A stretch of DNA of 64,000 bases from Paenalcaligenes sp052103955 (lineage in GTDB: Bacteria > Pseudomonadota > Gammaproteobacteria > Burkholderiales > Burkholderiaceae_B): contig JBQELO010000003.1 in NCBI GenBank assembly GCA_052103955.1, forward strand, positions 1 through 64,000, read 5' to 3'. This document shows, in pieces, positions 8,458-16,762 of this stretch. Both the position numbers and the translations under genes were made by a program. The notes under the pieces are model-generated. The model had not been told where the DNA came from and made no database searches. It saw nothing but the letters and a program-made list of their open reading frames with translations. Positions within the stretch are counted from its first letter, which is position 1. The number at the start of each line of letters is the position of its first letter.

Positions 8458-8870
8458 TTTCCACCTCGCAGCGTTGTAAACGCATTAAATTCCATGATGA
8501 ACACATCATCGGAAATGGATGAGCCGCCCCCGCGATTGATTGCACCATCATTCACAATCGCGCCTTCTGAGCCAACGGCATTCTCCAACGTCCCGATGAC
8601 CGTGCGTGTGTACGTAATGTTCGCATTGCTATTGAACAGCCCCTGTAAATAAGCCGTGTCCGCACCGCCCGGGTTAAGCGTTAAAGTGACTCGACGCCCA
8701 GGGTTAATGCGGTCAAGGCGTACCGCGTTGCCGCCCTGTCCCCGACGAATAGTTGATTTCTGATCAATGGGCTCTTCTGCAATTGGGCTGTCAACCTCGC
8801 CCCAATCGGTAATCTCTCGACCATTGACCGTAACGACAGTGTTCCCAGTGGTGATGCTGTGTAGTGACAT
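8454..8870 (-). CDS. Tail tube protein (DUF3277-like)
   Basis: A 138-residue beta-rich protein that resembles DUF3277 tail tube proteins: TVVTVNGREITDWGEVDS near the start, STIRRGQGGNAVRLDRINPG in the middle, and a C-terminal MEFNAFTTLRGG. It would polymerise as the inner tube of the contractile tail. It lies between the sheath and chaperone genes, as expected. Confidence 0.8.
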   Translation of the reverse strand: MSLHSITTGNTVVTVNGREITDWGEVDSPIAEEPIDQKSTIRRGQGGNAVRLDRINPGRRVTLTLNPGGADTAYLQGLFNSNANITYTRTVIGTLENAVGSEGAIVNDGAINRGGGSSISDDVFIMEFNAFTTLRGGK

Positions 8871-8885
8871 TGCGTGATCCTTTTA

Positions 8886-10022
8886 TTAGTAGATATCAAC
8901 ATCCACGATTGCTTTATGAATGGCGCCGGCGCGAAACAGTCGCATACGAATTGGTGCCGCCAGTCGCGCATTTCGATCTTCAGTAGAGAGGTCGAGAATG
9001 TCTTCCGGCTTTGTGAGAATTTCAAACCCGATGGTGTACTTCTCTACACCATCATCAGGGTCGACGTAATTGCGTGGCCCTAAATAGCCGTTAGCAATGT
9101 ACTGTTCACCCACTTGTCGAGCTGTGGCTAGCAACACAGCTTGCCCACGCGGTGTTTGCTCCAACTTTGTTGTGACATTAGCCAGCGCGTTATACAAGCG
9201 CACAGTGAGCGTGTTGATGAACGCATCAAGGTTCACAACATCATCGATATATTCGCCGTAGGTGGAGTGAGTTTTTGTATTGAGCCAGCGGCCAACATCC
9301 TGACTACCCTGCATCTCTACAATGACGTAGAACGGTGTGTTTTTGGACTCCATTGCAGCGATTTCAGAACCCTTCAGGTCCTCTGCCACAACGCTTGGCG
9401 ACTTTTTAAACTCACCTGTAATAGTCGAGCGCTCTGCCGAGTAATTCACCGCTGCGAAATGCTTGGCCAAGTACGCGCCAGAGTATGGGTTGGTCGCGTG
9501 AGCCGCAGTAAATACGTGTCGGTATCCAAGAAGGTTAAGTTCACTAGCGATGTCGTCTTTCGTGTTCTGTTCACGAATAGCAGTAGCAGCGCCCCCCACC
9601 TGGCTGTTAATGAGCATGCTGGCATTCTGCTCACACCAGTCCGCAATAGCCTTCACGTCCCCCTCGTCCGCCAAAACAGAAGCGGTAAACATAGACCAAT
9701 ACCACCAGTGGGCATCCCGTGCTTTGTTCAATGTTTCAGTGATCGCCACATCTTCGCCTGTCATCCAGATTGTGACCTCGCGCATCTTGGGAGTACCGCC
9801 AAGCCATGCGGCGGCAGCTTTATACGTCTCGGTGGATTCTGGGAAATCTGCGGCCACTTCCTGCGCAGTGAAATACGTCTTGCGTGTATCCGCCACATGC
9901 TGCCCGGCCACAACATCAGCAGATGCAGCGAAAACAGTAGCAGAGGCAAAGTTTGCAAAACCCAAACCAGCCGGGCTGATTCTGGCGTTTACTTGGATAA
10001 TTCTGTCGGCTGGGTAGCTCAT
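8886..10022 (-). CDS. Tail sheath protein (DUF3383)
   Basis: The 378-residue protein matches DUF3383 sheath proteins: MSYPADRIIQVNARISPAGL at the start, a central part with FYVIVEMQGSQDVGRWLN, and a C-terminal domain with YIANGYLGPRNYVDPDDGVE. This is the contracting sheath and shows the phage is a myovirus type. It stands 19 bases after the neck protein gene. A long open frame exists on the opposite strand but is a shadow of this gene. Confidence 0.87.
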   Translation of the reverse strand: MSYPADRIIQVNARISPAGLGFANFASATVFAASADVVAGQHVADTRKTYFTAQEVAADFPESTETYKAAAAWLGGTPKMREVTIWMTGEDVAITETLNKARDAHWWYWSMFTASVLADEGDVKAIADWCEQNASMLINSQVGGAATAIREQNTKDDIASELNLLGYRHVFTAAHATNPYSGAYLAKHFAAVNYSAERSTITGEFKKSPSVVAEDLKGSEIAAMESKNTPFYVIVEMQGSQDVGRWLNTKTHSTYGEYIDDVVNLDAFINTLTVRLYNALANVTTKLEQTPRGQAVLLATARQVGEQYIANGYLGPRNYVDPDDGVEKYTIGFEILTKPEDILDLSTEDRNARLAAPIRMRLFRAGAIHKAIVDVDIY

Positions 10023-10041
10023 AAATTAGTTCCTATCGAAA

Positions 10042-10569
10042 TTAGACCCTGACAGTCATGGATTGCAGCTCGCTACCGTCTTCGTTCTGTACGGCACCGG
10101 ACACTTCCATGATTCGATTGATGTTGTACTTACTAGAAACTTGCATTCGTAGATAGATTTCTACTCTTGCCCGTTCTTCGTAGTTATTTGACTGCAGTGC
10201 GGTTAAATCCAGCACTGGGCCGGTAGACATGATGTTGACCCCAGCCTTATATAGCGGCCAGACAATGTCATCACGCTTGTCCATTTGCAGCATGTTGGCC
10301 GCGTACTCCTTTGCCCCATCTCGGTAAAACTCAACCGTACAAGTCACCTCTTGTTGACTACGGATCGTGTGTTCAAAGGTTTCGTCATCAGGCAATAGCC
10401 GCCTGTCTTTGAAGGCCATGCCACGCTCACGTATGTCCGTGCCGATATGAATTGACGCGTAACTACCCTTCGGTGCTTTGTGATTATCGGCAGCGGGGAT
10501 AATCGTAGGGACGCAAGAAGCCTTAGCTACTGCTGTATGCAGTAACTTGTACAGTTCAATGTTTTTCAT
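10042..10569 (-). CDS. Neck/tail terminator protein (gp12-like, LIC_12616 family)
   Basis: A 175-residue protein with the style of phage neck terminator proteins: MKNIELYKLLHTAVAKASC, then ASIHIGTDIRERG and a C-terminal beta pattern. It would cap the tail tube and sheath at the head side. It lies right before the sheath gene. The family call is from recognisable sequence style, and the position supports it. Confidence 0.65.
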   Translation of the reverse strand: MKNIELYKLLHTAVAKASCVPTIIPAADNHKAPKGSYASIHIGTDIRERGMAFKDRRLLPDDETFEHTIRSQQEVTCTVEFYRDGAKEYAANMLQMDKRDDIVWPLYKAGVNIMSTGPVLDLTALQSNNYEERARVEIYLRMQVSSKYNINRIMEVSGAVQNEDGSELQSMTVRV

Positions 10570-10570
10570 A

Positions 10571-10936
10571 TCACTGGTCGTCGTAACGACTCACTATAAG
10601 TTTTGCGTAGGTGCGCCACGGCCGGATATCTGAGTCGATGATTTCCCATCGCTGTTCCAGCATTTCAATGTCGTGGCTGAGCTTCAGCTTTTCCAAGTCG
10701 CCCGAGTTAATGTAGATCTTGCGCGAGTCTAGTATTCGTTTACCCGCACGAAGAAGATTTTCAAGCTCTCGGTCCCGCAAGGGCTGAATAGTTGCCGTGT
10801 AGGTTTCCACAATCGGCACCCCCGGCACCCAAATACCGTAATCATCTCGGCGCCCTTCTTCAAACGCATTGATAGACACAGATGGTGAGGCAAACACATC
10901 GTCGATGTGCCCAGCCATATCTAACGGCCCGTTCAT
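10571..10936 (-). CDS. Putative head-tail joining protein
   Basis: The 121-residue protein has a beta-rich body with YGIWVPGVPIVETYTATIQP, then RELENLLRAGKRILDSRKIY and a C-terminal RWEIIDSDIRPWRTYAKLI. This resembles phage head-closure or stopper proteins in size and layout. Its ATG overlaps the gp10-like gene's stop. The role is inferred from its place between the gp10-like and neck genes. Confidence 0.6.
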   Translation of the reverse strand: MNGPLDMAGHIDDVFASPSVSINAFEEGRRDDYGIWVPGVPIVETYTATIQPLRDRELENLLRAGKRILDSRKIYINSGDLEKLKLSHDIEMLEQRWEIIDSDIRPWRTYAKLIVSRYDDQ

Positions 10937-11400
10937 AAGCCCTCCTGCGGTTTTTTCCGTACCACAACTGATGTGACAGAGTTACGCATATTGCCCGTAT
11001 CAATTAATGGATTACTCGATCCTTTCTGTTTGATTGTGGCCGGCTTGTTTGGTGGGGTATCAAGATCATCGATGTATTGCTTGATGGCACTCTCAGCCTC
11101 TTGACCAGCTCGCGCAATAACCTGCTTAGCGTCCCCCCCCTCTGCAATGCCCTCTTGAATGGTTTCTAGTATTTCTTTGGTACCTGACTCTAGGCCTTTA
11201 TCCAGCCAGGGGCGAGCAGGTATGTCGTCATTGCCAAAGTGCTGAATAGCACCAAGGGTAGCGGTTGTAATATCGCTATCCTTGGCTTGGCCCGCTGATT
11301 CGTGAATACCTACAAGCGCATAGTGTGATGTACGCAACTTATCGACTTCCTTTTTAAGCGCAGCCTGCACTTGCTGAAGCCCTTTTATGCTCATGCTCAT
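10933..11400 (-). CDS. HK97 gp10-like / virion morphogenesis protein
   Basis: A 155-residue protein. The N-terminal KGLQQVQAALKKEVDKL, the middle IPARPWLDKGLESG and the C-terminal PLIDTGNMRNSVTS pattern are typical of gp10-type tail completion proteins, which carry a RPF/RPW-like motif and a final LxDTGxMRxS motif. It joins tail to head. TAATG overlap with the DUF4054 gene. Confidence 0.75.
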   Translation of the reverse strand: MSMSIKGLQQVQAALKKEVDKLRTSHYALVGIHESAGQAKDSDITTATLGAIQHFGNDDIPARPWLDKGLESGTKEILETIQEGIAEGGDAKQVIARAGQEAESAIKQYIDDLDTPPNKPATIKQKGSSNPLIDTGNMRNSVTSVVVRKKPQEGL

Positions 11401-11816
11401 TACACTACCCTCGCCCCCATGCCCGCACGTCTACGAAGCCTATAAAACTGCTGCCCGTAAACCGTATATGTCAGAGCATCGTTACCAGCATCCATCATTG
11501 CAGCCACACGGTACGAGATTGACTCATCTCCTACCTGCTTAGATTGCGTGTTAAGCCTAGCTATTCCACCTACGCTATTGGCTGGGTTATCGCCGTAGAA
11601 GAACGTTAACCAGTGCGCAGCGTACAGATACATGCCTCGTCGCTTGAAGTTACTGCAATTCAGCGCAAACACACCCCAGCCGCTGCCGCCGGTTTCCGCA
11701 TCTGCCTCGCACAGCACCTCCTCAATGGTATCGTCCGCCCACTTCGTACTATCGGAGAATTGCCCTTTGAAGTAGGCACGGAAGTCAGCCACAACGTCTG
11801 GGGTTATTTGCACCAT
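11400..11816 (-). CDS. DUF4054 head-tail connector protein
   Basis: The 138-residue protein resembles DUF4054 connectors: ITPDVVADFRAYFKGQFSDS at residues 4-23, a helical region with RRGMYLYAAHWLTFFYGD, and a C-terminal TVYGQQFYRLRRRAG. It would sit below the portal as an adaptor. Its stop overlaps the next gene's start. Confidence 0.8.
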   Translation of the reverse strand: MVQITPDVVADFRAYFKGQFSDSTKWADDTIEEVLCEADAETGGSGWGVFALNCSNFKRRGMYLYAAHWLTFFYGDNPANSVGGIARLNTQSKQVGDESISYRVAAMMDAGNDALTYTVYGQQFYRLRRRAGMGARVV

Positions 11817-11818
11817 GA

Positions 11819-12136
11819 TTACTCCTCGGTACCGGTTTCTTGGTCGTTCAGTAGCGCGAGAAGATCATTTTTCTTTGTGACGCCTTCCGGAATCGCGACC
11901 CCCATCTCTTCCAGCGCTGCCTTGATTTCACCTACTGTCAAAGATTTACTGGATGTGCCTTCGAAATCACCGTTGTCGCCCCCTACATACTCCAACCACT
12001 TCGCCTTAACAAACGCACTCTCAGCAAGCTCTTTTGAGTCGGCCACAGTACGTGTTTCGCCTGGTTGAATATCAATCACCTCGCTCCCGATGATGTGTCG
12101 TAAGGGGTGATTGGATTTGTTGGTGATCTTTGCCAT
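11819..12136 (-). CDS. Small structural protein with HeH/LEM-like C-terminus
   Basis: A 105-residue protein. The N-terminal half is beta-rich (SNHPLRHIIGSEVIDIQPGE). The C-terminal part, LTVGEIKAALEEMGV followed by KKNDLLALLND, looks like a HeH/LEM or SAP-like helix-extended-helix, which often binds DNA. It lies between capsid and connector, where phages often keep a minor head protein. Function unknown. Confidence 0.6.
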   Translation of the reverse strand: MAKITNKSNHPLRHIIGSEVIDIQPGETRTVADSKELAESAFVKAKWLEYVGGDNGDFEGTSSKSLTVGEIKAALEEMGVAIPEGVTKKNDLLALLNDQETGTEE

Positions 12137-12138
12137 GC

Positions 12139-13089
12139 TTACACCCCATCACGGTATTGGTGAGCTTTAGGGATACGAACTTCCGTGCCACCAGTACGCA
12201 AGATGCCAGGAATAAACCAGCTCAGTGCACTGTCTTGGTATGGAGACTGAAAGCGAAAGCCCATTGGTAGATGGAATTTAGCGGTTTCTTCGGATTTGGT
12301 ATAAACCATCATCCGATCAGTGCCGCCAGCACCAGCACCTTTCAGGCTTAGTTCGGGTGTGAATTTCACTTTCCCATTGCGGCCAGATACCAGGTTCATT
12401 TCCAAGTACTGAAGCAATGTCATATTGCCGCCAAACGGTAGAATCGCGGACGACAGTAGATTGCGTTGCGCAGGTGGCAACAGGATGTGTGTTGGCGCAA
12501 ATGTCGTATTGGTATTGGTGAGATACACCTCATCAATTGCTTGCTGGAAGAAAGTCACAACAGCTTGTGCACCCGCCACGTCAGTAGCACCCGCTACCAA
12601 TGCTGCAATTGTTGAGCCTGCCGCTGTTACGCCAATGCCCGGCATATTGAACAAGCCACCATAGCCCGCTTCTTTGTTACCCACGTAGGCGAGCTTATTC
12701 AAACCTTGCTCAGCAATACGCATTGATGCCTTGGCTTTGTCCGCGCTCAAATTGATGTTGAGCATGCGAGCCTGGTTGATTTCTTCCAAGCTAAAACCGT
12801 AGCCCAGTGCAGCCGTTTGCACTGGGTGCGTACCCAGCTTGTAGCCCACATCCGCACGGTTAATGTCGTTGGAGTTAGGGCCTACAAAGGCCAACTCGCC
12901 GCGCGCATCAACAGAAGCCACGGCAACGATAGGCGCCCATTCAGGGGCAGAACTATCTACAGGGATCAGCTCAGAGTATGTGACATCAGGGTACTTGGTC
13001 TCGTAGACCTTGGGTTCAATGTGTGTACGCTGGCTAACCAGAAACGACATTGCCGATTCTGGGCTGGCGTCAAATGTATTACGCTTCAT
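12139..13089 (-). CDS. Major capsid protein (DUF2184)
   Basis: The 316-residue protein matches the DUF2184 capsid family: MSFLVSQRTHIEPKVYETKY in the N-terminal arm, GYGFSLEEINQARMLNINLS in the body, LAYVGNKEAGYGGLFNMPGI at about residues 135-155, and a C-terminal TGGTEVRIPKAHQYRDGV. It forms the capsid shell with the HK97-like fold. It lies after the cement and protease genes. Confidence 0.87.
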   Translation of the reverse strand: MKRNTFDASPESAMSFLVSQRTHIEPKVYETKYPDVTYSELIPVDSSAPEWAPIVAVASVDARGELAFVGPNSNDINRADVGYKLGTHPVQTAALGYGFSLEEINQARMLNINLSADKAKASMRIAEQGLNKLAYVGNKEAGYGGLFNMPGIGVTAAGSTIAALVAGATDVAGAQAVVTFFQQAIDEVYLTNTNTTFAPTHILLPPAQRNLLSSAILPFGGNMTLLQYLEMNLVSGRNGKVKFTPELSLKGAGAGGTDRMMVYTKSEETAKFHLPMGFRFQSPYQDSALSWFIPGILRTGGTEVRIPKAHQYRDGV

Positions 13090-13100
13090 AACGTTCGTCC

Positions 13101-13553
13101 TTACTTCAGTTCAATTTCAGAGATTTCGCCAGGCGCCGCTGTGCGCACGAAACTTGCACCGGCTAGAGCTACGTTGTCTGTTGATGTCGACACCAGCTCA
13201 CCGGTAGTGGGCACAACGTAAACCTGCGCACCATTTGCAGATCCGTCAGACACCTTCACGAACAAGCGCCCTTTTTTCAGGACGGACATTGCGCGGTTTT
13301 TTGTGTAGGCGGAAACGCCATCGATATCGTTCTCTACTGCTTGAGTACGCAACGTCACGCCAATCAATGCACCAGCTGTTGCCCCACCCAATACTGCCTG
13401 CTTGTCTGCGGTGCCACGGCTTACCGCAACACCAAAACCAATAGCGCGACCTTCGGCATGAAACGAATCGGCCCACCATGGAAAATCAGTATTCAACTGC
13501 CCGTGGTAGCCAATCGCGGCGTATTGCGAAAAATTGCTTTGAGTTACTGACAT
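13101..13553 (-). CDS. Structural cement protein (Gp24/DUF2190-like)
   Basis: The 150-residue beta-rich protein has GFGVAVSRGTADKQAVLGG, then LIGVTLRTQAVENDIDGVSA and a C-terminal domain VSDGSANGAQVYVVPTTGEL. This is typical of capsid decoration or cement proteins of the Gp24 type. It sits between protease and capsid genes and would stabilise the capsid. Confidence 0.75.
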   Translation of the reverse strand: MSVTQSNFSQYAAIGYHGQLNTDFPWWADSFHAEGRAIGFGVAVSRGTADKQAVLGGATAGALIGVTLRTQAVENDIDGVSAYTKNRAMSVLKKGRLFVKVSDGSANGAQVYVVPTTGELVSTSTDNVALAGASFVRTAAPGEISEIELK

Positions 13554-13555
13554 CG

Positions 13556-14092
13556 TTACTCTCCTTTCCAGTCGTTGGAGATACGCTCCATGCGGGCGTG
13601 GTAAGCCGCATCAAGCGTCGTCTGACTATCTGATGTGCGGACGCTGGAAGCATCCTGCGCCAAGTTACGTTTCTGGCCTGCATGCGGATCAGTTGCTTCA
13701 GCTTGCTCTACAGCCATGTCAAAAGCCGCCTGCACATATGCATCAGACTTACCGGCCCAATCGATTGTGGGACGAGCCTTAGCCAATGCCGCGCGCTGAA
13801 TTTCCACCGGATTAAGGGAGTCGCATGTTGCCTCTGGCGCAACCTTGCCCGCCTTCGTCTGCGCATCAATCACAGCGGTGACCCGCGCGCTTACAGCCTC
13901 ATCAGATGTCTCTATCTTTAAGGTCGTAATCTGCTCAGCCTGTCCATCGATCGTTGCCTGACGCTTATCTAGCTCAGCGCTGGAATCGGTAACTTGTTTC
14001 AGTAAGCGCTCAATGTAGTCCGATACGAGCGCGGCAGTGGCCTCGTCTTGGATTTCCACCGAGCGACCGCTATCGAGCGTAATCTTGCTCAT
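13556..14092 (-). CDS. Nested scaffold protein from an internal start
   Basis: Inside the protease gene an in-frame ATG at 14092 (codon 192) is preceded by AAAGGAAACACT, a good ribosome site with 6 bases of spacing. Translation would give 178 residues, MSKITLDSGRSVEIQDEATA at the start, then a coiled-coil (residues 27-60) and a Gln/Ala-rich tail. This is the whole scaffold domain without the protease, like lambda Nu3 inside C. That the nested product is made is inferred. Confidence 0.55.
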   Translation of the reverse strand: MSKITLDSGRSVEIQDEATAALVSDYIERLLKQVTDSSAELDKRQATIDGQAEQITTLKIETSDEAVSARVTAVIDAQTKAGKVAPEATCDSLNPVEIQRAALAKARPTIDWAGKSDAYVQAAFDMAVEQAEATDPHAGQKRNLAQDASSVRTSDSQTTLDAAYHARMERISNDWKGE

Positions 14093-14665
14093 AGTGTTTC
14101 CTTTTGCTTGGTTATCAAAAATTCGGGCTTGCCGCCCTGCTCGTGCCGCCCCTGCGGGCAAAAGTGCGACGTGATTAATTCGAGCACCACGCTGCACATA
14201 TTCGTAACTCACGCCATCCTTTGTGACGCCCGGAGCATGCTCATACTCGGCCGTATAGCCTGCCGAGAGTTCAACAAACCCCCGCTCCTCTGCCATCTTG
14301 ATCGCATCAGCGTCTTTGATGATGAGGTTGACCGTCACGAAGTCCCCGTCCTGAACTCCTGCGCCTTTAATGAAACCGACAGAAGTGGACTTATAGTTCT
14401 TAGCGTTAACCAACTCATCAGGGTGCAAAACGGTAATGTCTGCACCATCGAAAGAAGCAAGGCTGTCTGCATCAAAAACCTCCTCCGGAGGCCGGTAGAC
14501 AGTAACTACTGCATTAGGGTCACCATCTAGCTCTAGCTCGCGTCGTAAGTACTGCTGCGTACCTGTTTTCGATGCTCGCCCGGGGACCAACAAAAAGCCC
14601 GCATCTGTGTAGGTGCGGGCAGTGGCTTTAAACGTTGCTTTGTCTTGTATAAAAATCTTGCTCAT
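13556..14665 (-). CDS. Prohead protease-scaffold fusion (DUF2213)
   Basis: The 369-residue protein has an N-terminal protease half (residues 1 to about 170): EVFDADSLASFDGADITVLH, then KSTSVGFIKGAGVQDGDFV and the EERGFVELSAGYTAEYEH motif with the probable catalytic Ser in ELSAGY. The C-terminal half is a helical scaffold with a coiled-coil. It cuts itself and the capsid proteins during maturation. The ATG overlaps the gp7-like gene's stop. A second in-frame start at 14092 would make the scaffold alone. Confidence 0.82.
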   Translation of the reverse strand: MSKIFIQDKATFKATARTYTDAGFLLVPGRASKTGTQQYLRRELELDGDPNAVVTVYRPPEEVFDADSLASFDGADITVLHPDELVNAKNYKSTSVGFIKGAGVQDGDFVTVNLIIKDADAIKMAEERGFVELSAGYTAEYEHAPGVTKDGVSYEYVQRGARINHVALLPAGAARAGRQARIFDNQAKGNTMSKITLDSGRSVEIQDEATAALVSDYIERLLKQVTDSSAELDKRQATIDGQAEQITTLKIETSDEAVSARVTAVIDAQTKAGKVAPEATCDSLNPVEIQRAALAKARPTIDWAGKSDAYVQAAFDMAVEQAEATDPHAGQKRNLAQDASSVRTSDSQTTLDAAYHARMERISNDWKGE

Positions 14666-15444
14666 GCGGCTTTGCTCTCCTGATATCGCCGAACGATAGA
14701 GTTGCGGATGGGCTTAGCCCAGCACCGGCACTGATAGTCGCTACCAGGCTTGATTGTTTCCCCGCGTTCATTTTTGGGCGGGTTGTCCCATCGATAAATC
14801 CCCGGCCCATACCCTACGTCCGCCTTTGCTACTTCGTCGTGGCTATGTCTGACACGCTCATCGTGCGATGTCATCCATCCAAAAAACTCATACCCAGCAT
14901 CCTGCTGACGACGTTCAGCGAGCTCTCCATTTATCTTGGCCGTTTGATCACGGGCGATAAAGCGTGCGCGGCTCTGTGCTGCGCCATACTCATCCTCGAT
15001 TTGCCTTGCTACTTCTCGCGGCAATAGACCCGTGCGCATATTGGTCAACACAGAGTTTGCAACGTTGCCCAAATAACGCTCAGGTATCGACTGGATTAGG
15101 CTTGCATTCTGAATGGATGCCGCCTGCATGTTTGCAATAACCTCGGGCGAGTTCTGTAAAACGTCTATACCGAATCTCCGTTTCTGCTGGCGATCAATTA
15201 CAGATAGCGTGGTACGCACAAATTGTGATGCCAGCTTATCGGCCAGCTTACGAAACCCCGGCGACGTCCAACGCTCTCGCAGGTGTTCAATGACGCCCTG
15301 AATGTCCGTCCCCCAAGAGTCGCGTACATAATCAGACTTCAATGAATGGATCGCAGGGAGTAACTGCCCATCGATATCCTTTTTCACTGAGCTCACGATG
15401 CGCTGCAGTATCTGGTTGTATCGAATCTCAGAGCTTGAAGTCAT
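14662..15444 (-). CDS. Phage head morphogenesis protein (SPP1 gp7/Mu gpF-like)
   Basis: The 260-residue protein is typical of minor head proteins: an N-terminal helical half, LLPREVARQIEDEYGAAQSR at about residues 160-180, then RFIARDQTAKINGELAERRQ and a C-terminal Cys-His pattern DERVRHSHDEV...YQCRCWAKP. It is packed in the capsid and binds DNA or portal. ATG codons at 15444 and 15450 and a GTG at 15453 are possible starts; I chose 15444 because AGGG lies 8 bases upstream. It overlaps the portal gene by 17 bases. Confidence 0.85.
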   Translation of the reverse strand: MTSSSEIRYNQILQRIVSSVKKDIDGQLLPAIHSLKSDYVRDSWGTDIQGVIEHLRERWTSPGFRKLADKLASQFVRTTLSVIDRQQKRRFGIDVLQNSPEVIANMQAASIQNASLIQSIPERYLGNVANSVLTNMRTGLLPREVARQIEDEYGAAQSRARFIARDQTAKINGELAERRQQDAGYEFFGWMTSHDERVRHSHDEVAKADVGYGPGIYRWDNPPKNERGETIKPGSDYQCRCWAKPIRNSIVRRYQESKAA

Positions 15445-16762
15445 CGCCATCACCCTTTATCGGCTTATCCGTGGGCCCAACACTCAAATCCTCGCTGGAC
15501 TCTATGCTTTCGATAACCCCATCTCTGTACTGATACACCTCATCAGCTTCAAGCCTACGCATCACTTGAGCCCGTCCCACAACTCCCGCATCCAGCAAAG
15601 CGACATCTGTTTCCGCCTCGATCTTACGAGCCTCAGCTTCCTCTTTACGGTTTGGCTGCGCTAAACGGTTCCAGTCATAGTTGTAGTCGTCCGGCATATG
15701 GCCTAACGCGCTACGCACCATAATTTCATCTAGCAATGCCATGGGGCGATCTAGCTGGCTTGTTTGCTGACTGCGGATGCCATCGTAGTAGTTCTTTAAA
15801 TCACCTTCGCCTGTGGCATTCAGGCCTGCAGCGGACCGACCAAAAAGGCGTGTGACTGGTATGTCAGCAGCTCCAGAGATCCAGACCATAAGCGTCTCAA
15901 GCACTGGCGCAATACCAGACATATTCAGCGTCAGTCGGTCGAGCTTTTCATCGCTATCTAGCAACGCAGTGTTGATGATCGACTTCATCTGATCAAAGAT
16001 TGTGTAGCGCTGGATAATGGCTGCTTCTTGATCAGTAGATAGATCCTCGCTCAACCCTTCTCGTGTTATCACATCCACGTTCGCCGACTGCATTAACTCT
16101 GCAATACCGTCTTTGGCGGATACGGTGTCCTTGATATCCTCTAGGCACCGACGTAGCTGTGAGTCACCCCACCCCTGAAGCATCGCTCTTTGCCTGCGTG
16201 GGAGCTTGGCCCCTGCAAAGCGAATAAAGTGTGTCCAATGTATGCGCTGGCCACCCTGATAAATCGTATAAAACTCTGGCTGCAGGTAGTTATCAGCCAA
16301 TACATCCCATGTATTAATATCGTGCGGTGACAGATCCCAACGATCAAACACCATTAGGCGCTGCACCCCGCCCTTTTTAACCAGATCCGGACGGAAAGGT
16401 TTCTCGAAATCCTGATTGGTGAGCGGCAAAATAGCACCACCACCGTACAAACGTGACCAGGATAAAGCCTCGTTAACGCAAGACTGTAAGTTCAGCCGGT
16501 CTTCCTCTTTGCGGATTTCATCAGCAGCTTGGCACTTGATCGTGCGCCACTCTCGCGTCATATCGTCCGCAGGAATATCGACAATCTGCCGGGCGATCCA
16601 GTTTGTTTGATACGCTGCCTCAAGCTCTTGGTACCCCTGCATGCCACTAGCAACGAACCGGTTGTAGTCCCGTTTGCCTTTGCCCATCCCCAGCCCAGAC
16701 ATGACATTCACTAAGCCGTCTGTAGTGGGTTGTAGCTTTAATTTAATGTGCGGCTTTTTCAT
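15428..16762 (-). CDS. Portal protein (DUF1073)
   Basis: The 444-residue protein matches DUF1073 portals: QELEAAYQTNWIARQIVDIP at about residues 45-64, MTREWRTIKC, then SWSRLYGGGAILPL and a C-terminal RLFGRSAAGLNATGEGDLKN motif. It forms the dodecameric channel for DNA packaging. Some databases carry an anti-CBASS Acb1 label on DUF1073 proteins; here size, order and neighbours support a portal. The ATG overlaps the terminase stop. Confidence 0.85.
   Translation of the reverse strand: MKKPHIKLKLQPTTDGLVNVMSGLGMGKGKRDYNRFVASGMQGYQELEAAYQTNWIARQIVDIPADDMTREWRTIKCQAADEIRKEEDRLNLQSCVNEALSWSRLYGGGAILPLTNQDFEKPFRPDLVKKGGVQRLMVFDRWDLSPHDINTWDVLADNYLQPEFYTIYQGGQRIHWTHFIRFAGAKLPRRQRAMLQGWGDSQLRRCLEDIKDTVSAKDGIAELMQSANVDVITREGLSEDLSTDQEAAIIQRYTIFDQMKSIINTALLDSDEKLDRLTLNMSGIAPVLETLMVWISGAADIPVTRLFGRSAAGLNATGEGDLKNYYDGIRSQQTSQLDRPMALLDEIMVRSALGHMPDDYNYDWNRLAQPNRKEEAEARKIEAETDVALLDAGVVGRAQVMRRLEADEVYQYRDGVIESIESSEDLSVGPTDKPIKGDGDDFKL

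Noticed and set aside
9141..10052. Long open frame (303 codons) on the plus strand
   Set aside because: It lies fully opposite the sheath gene, has a Cys/His-rich random composition and no ribosome site; it is a shadow.
15428..16762. Anti-CBASS Acb1 label for the DUF1073 protein
   Set aside because: The gene is 444 residues long, lies between terminase and head protein, and is the only portal candidate; a portal role is far more likely.
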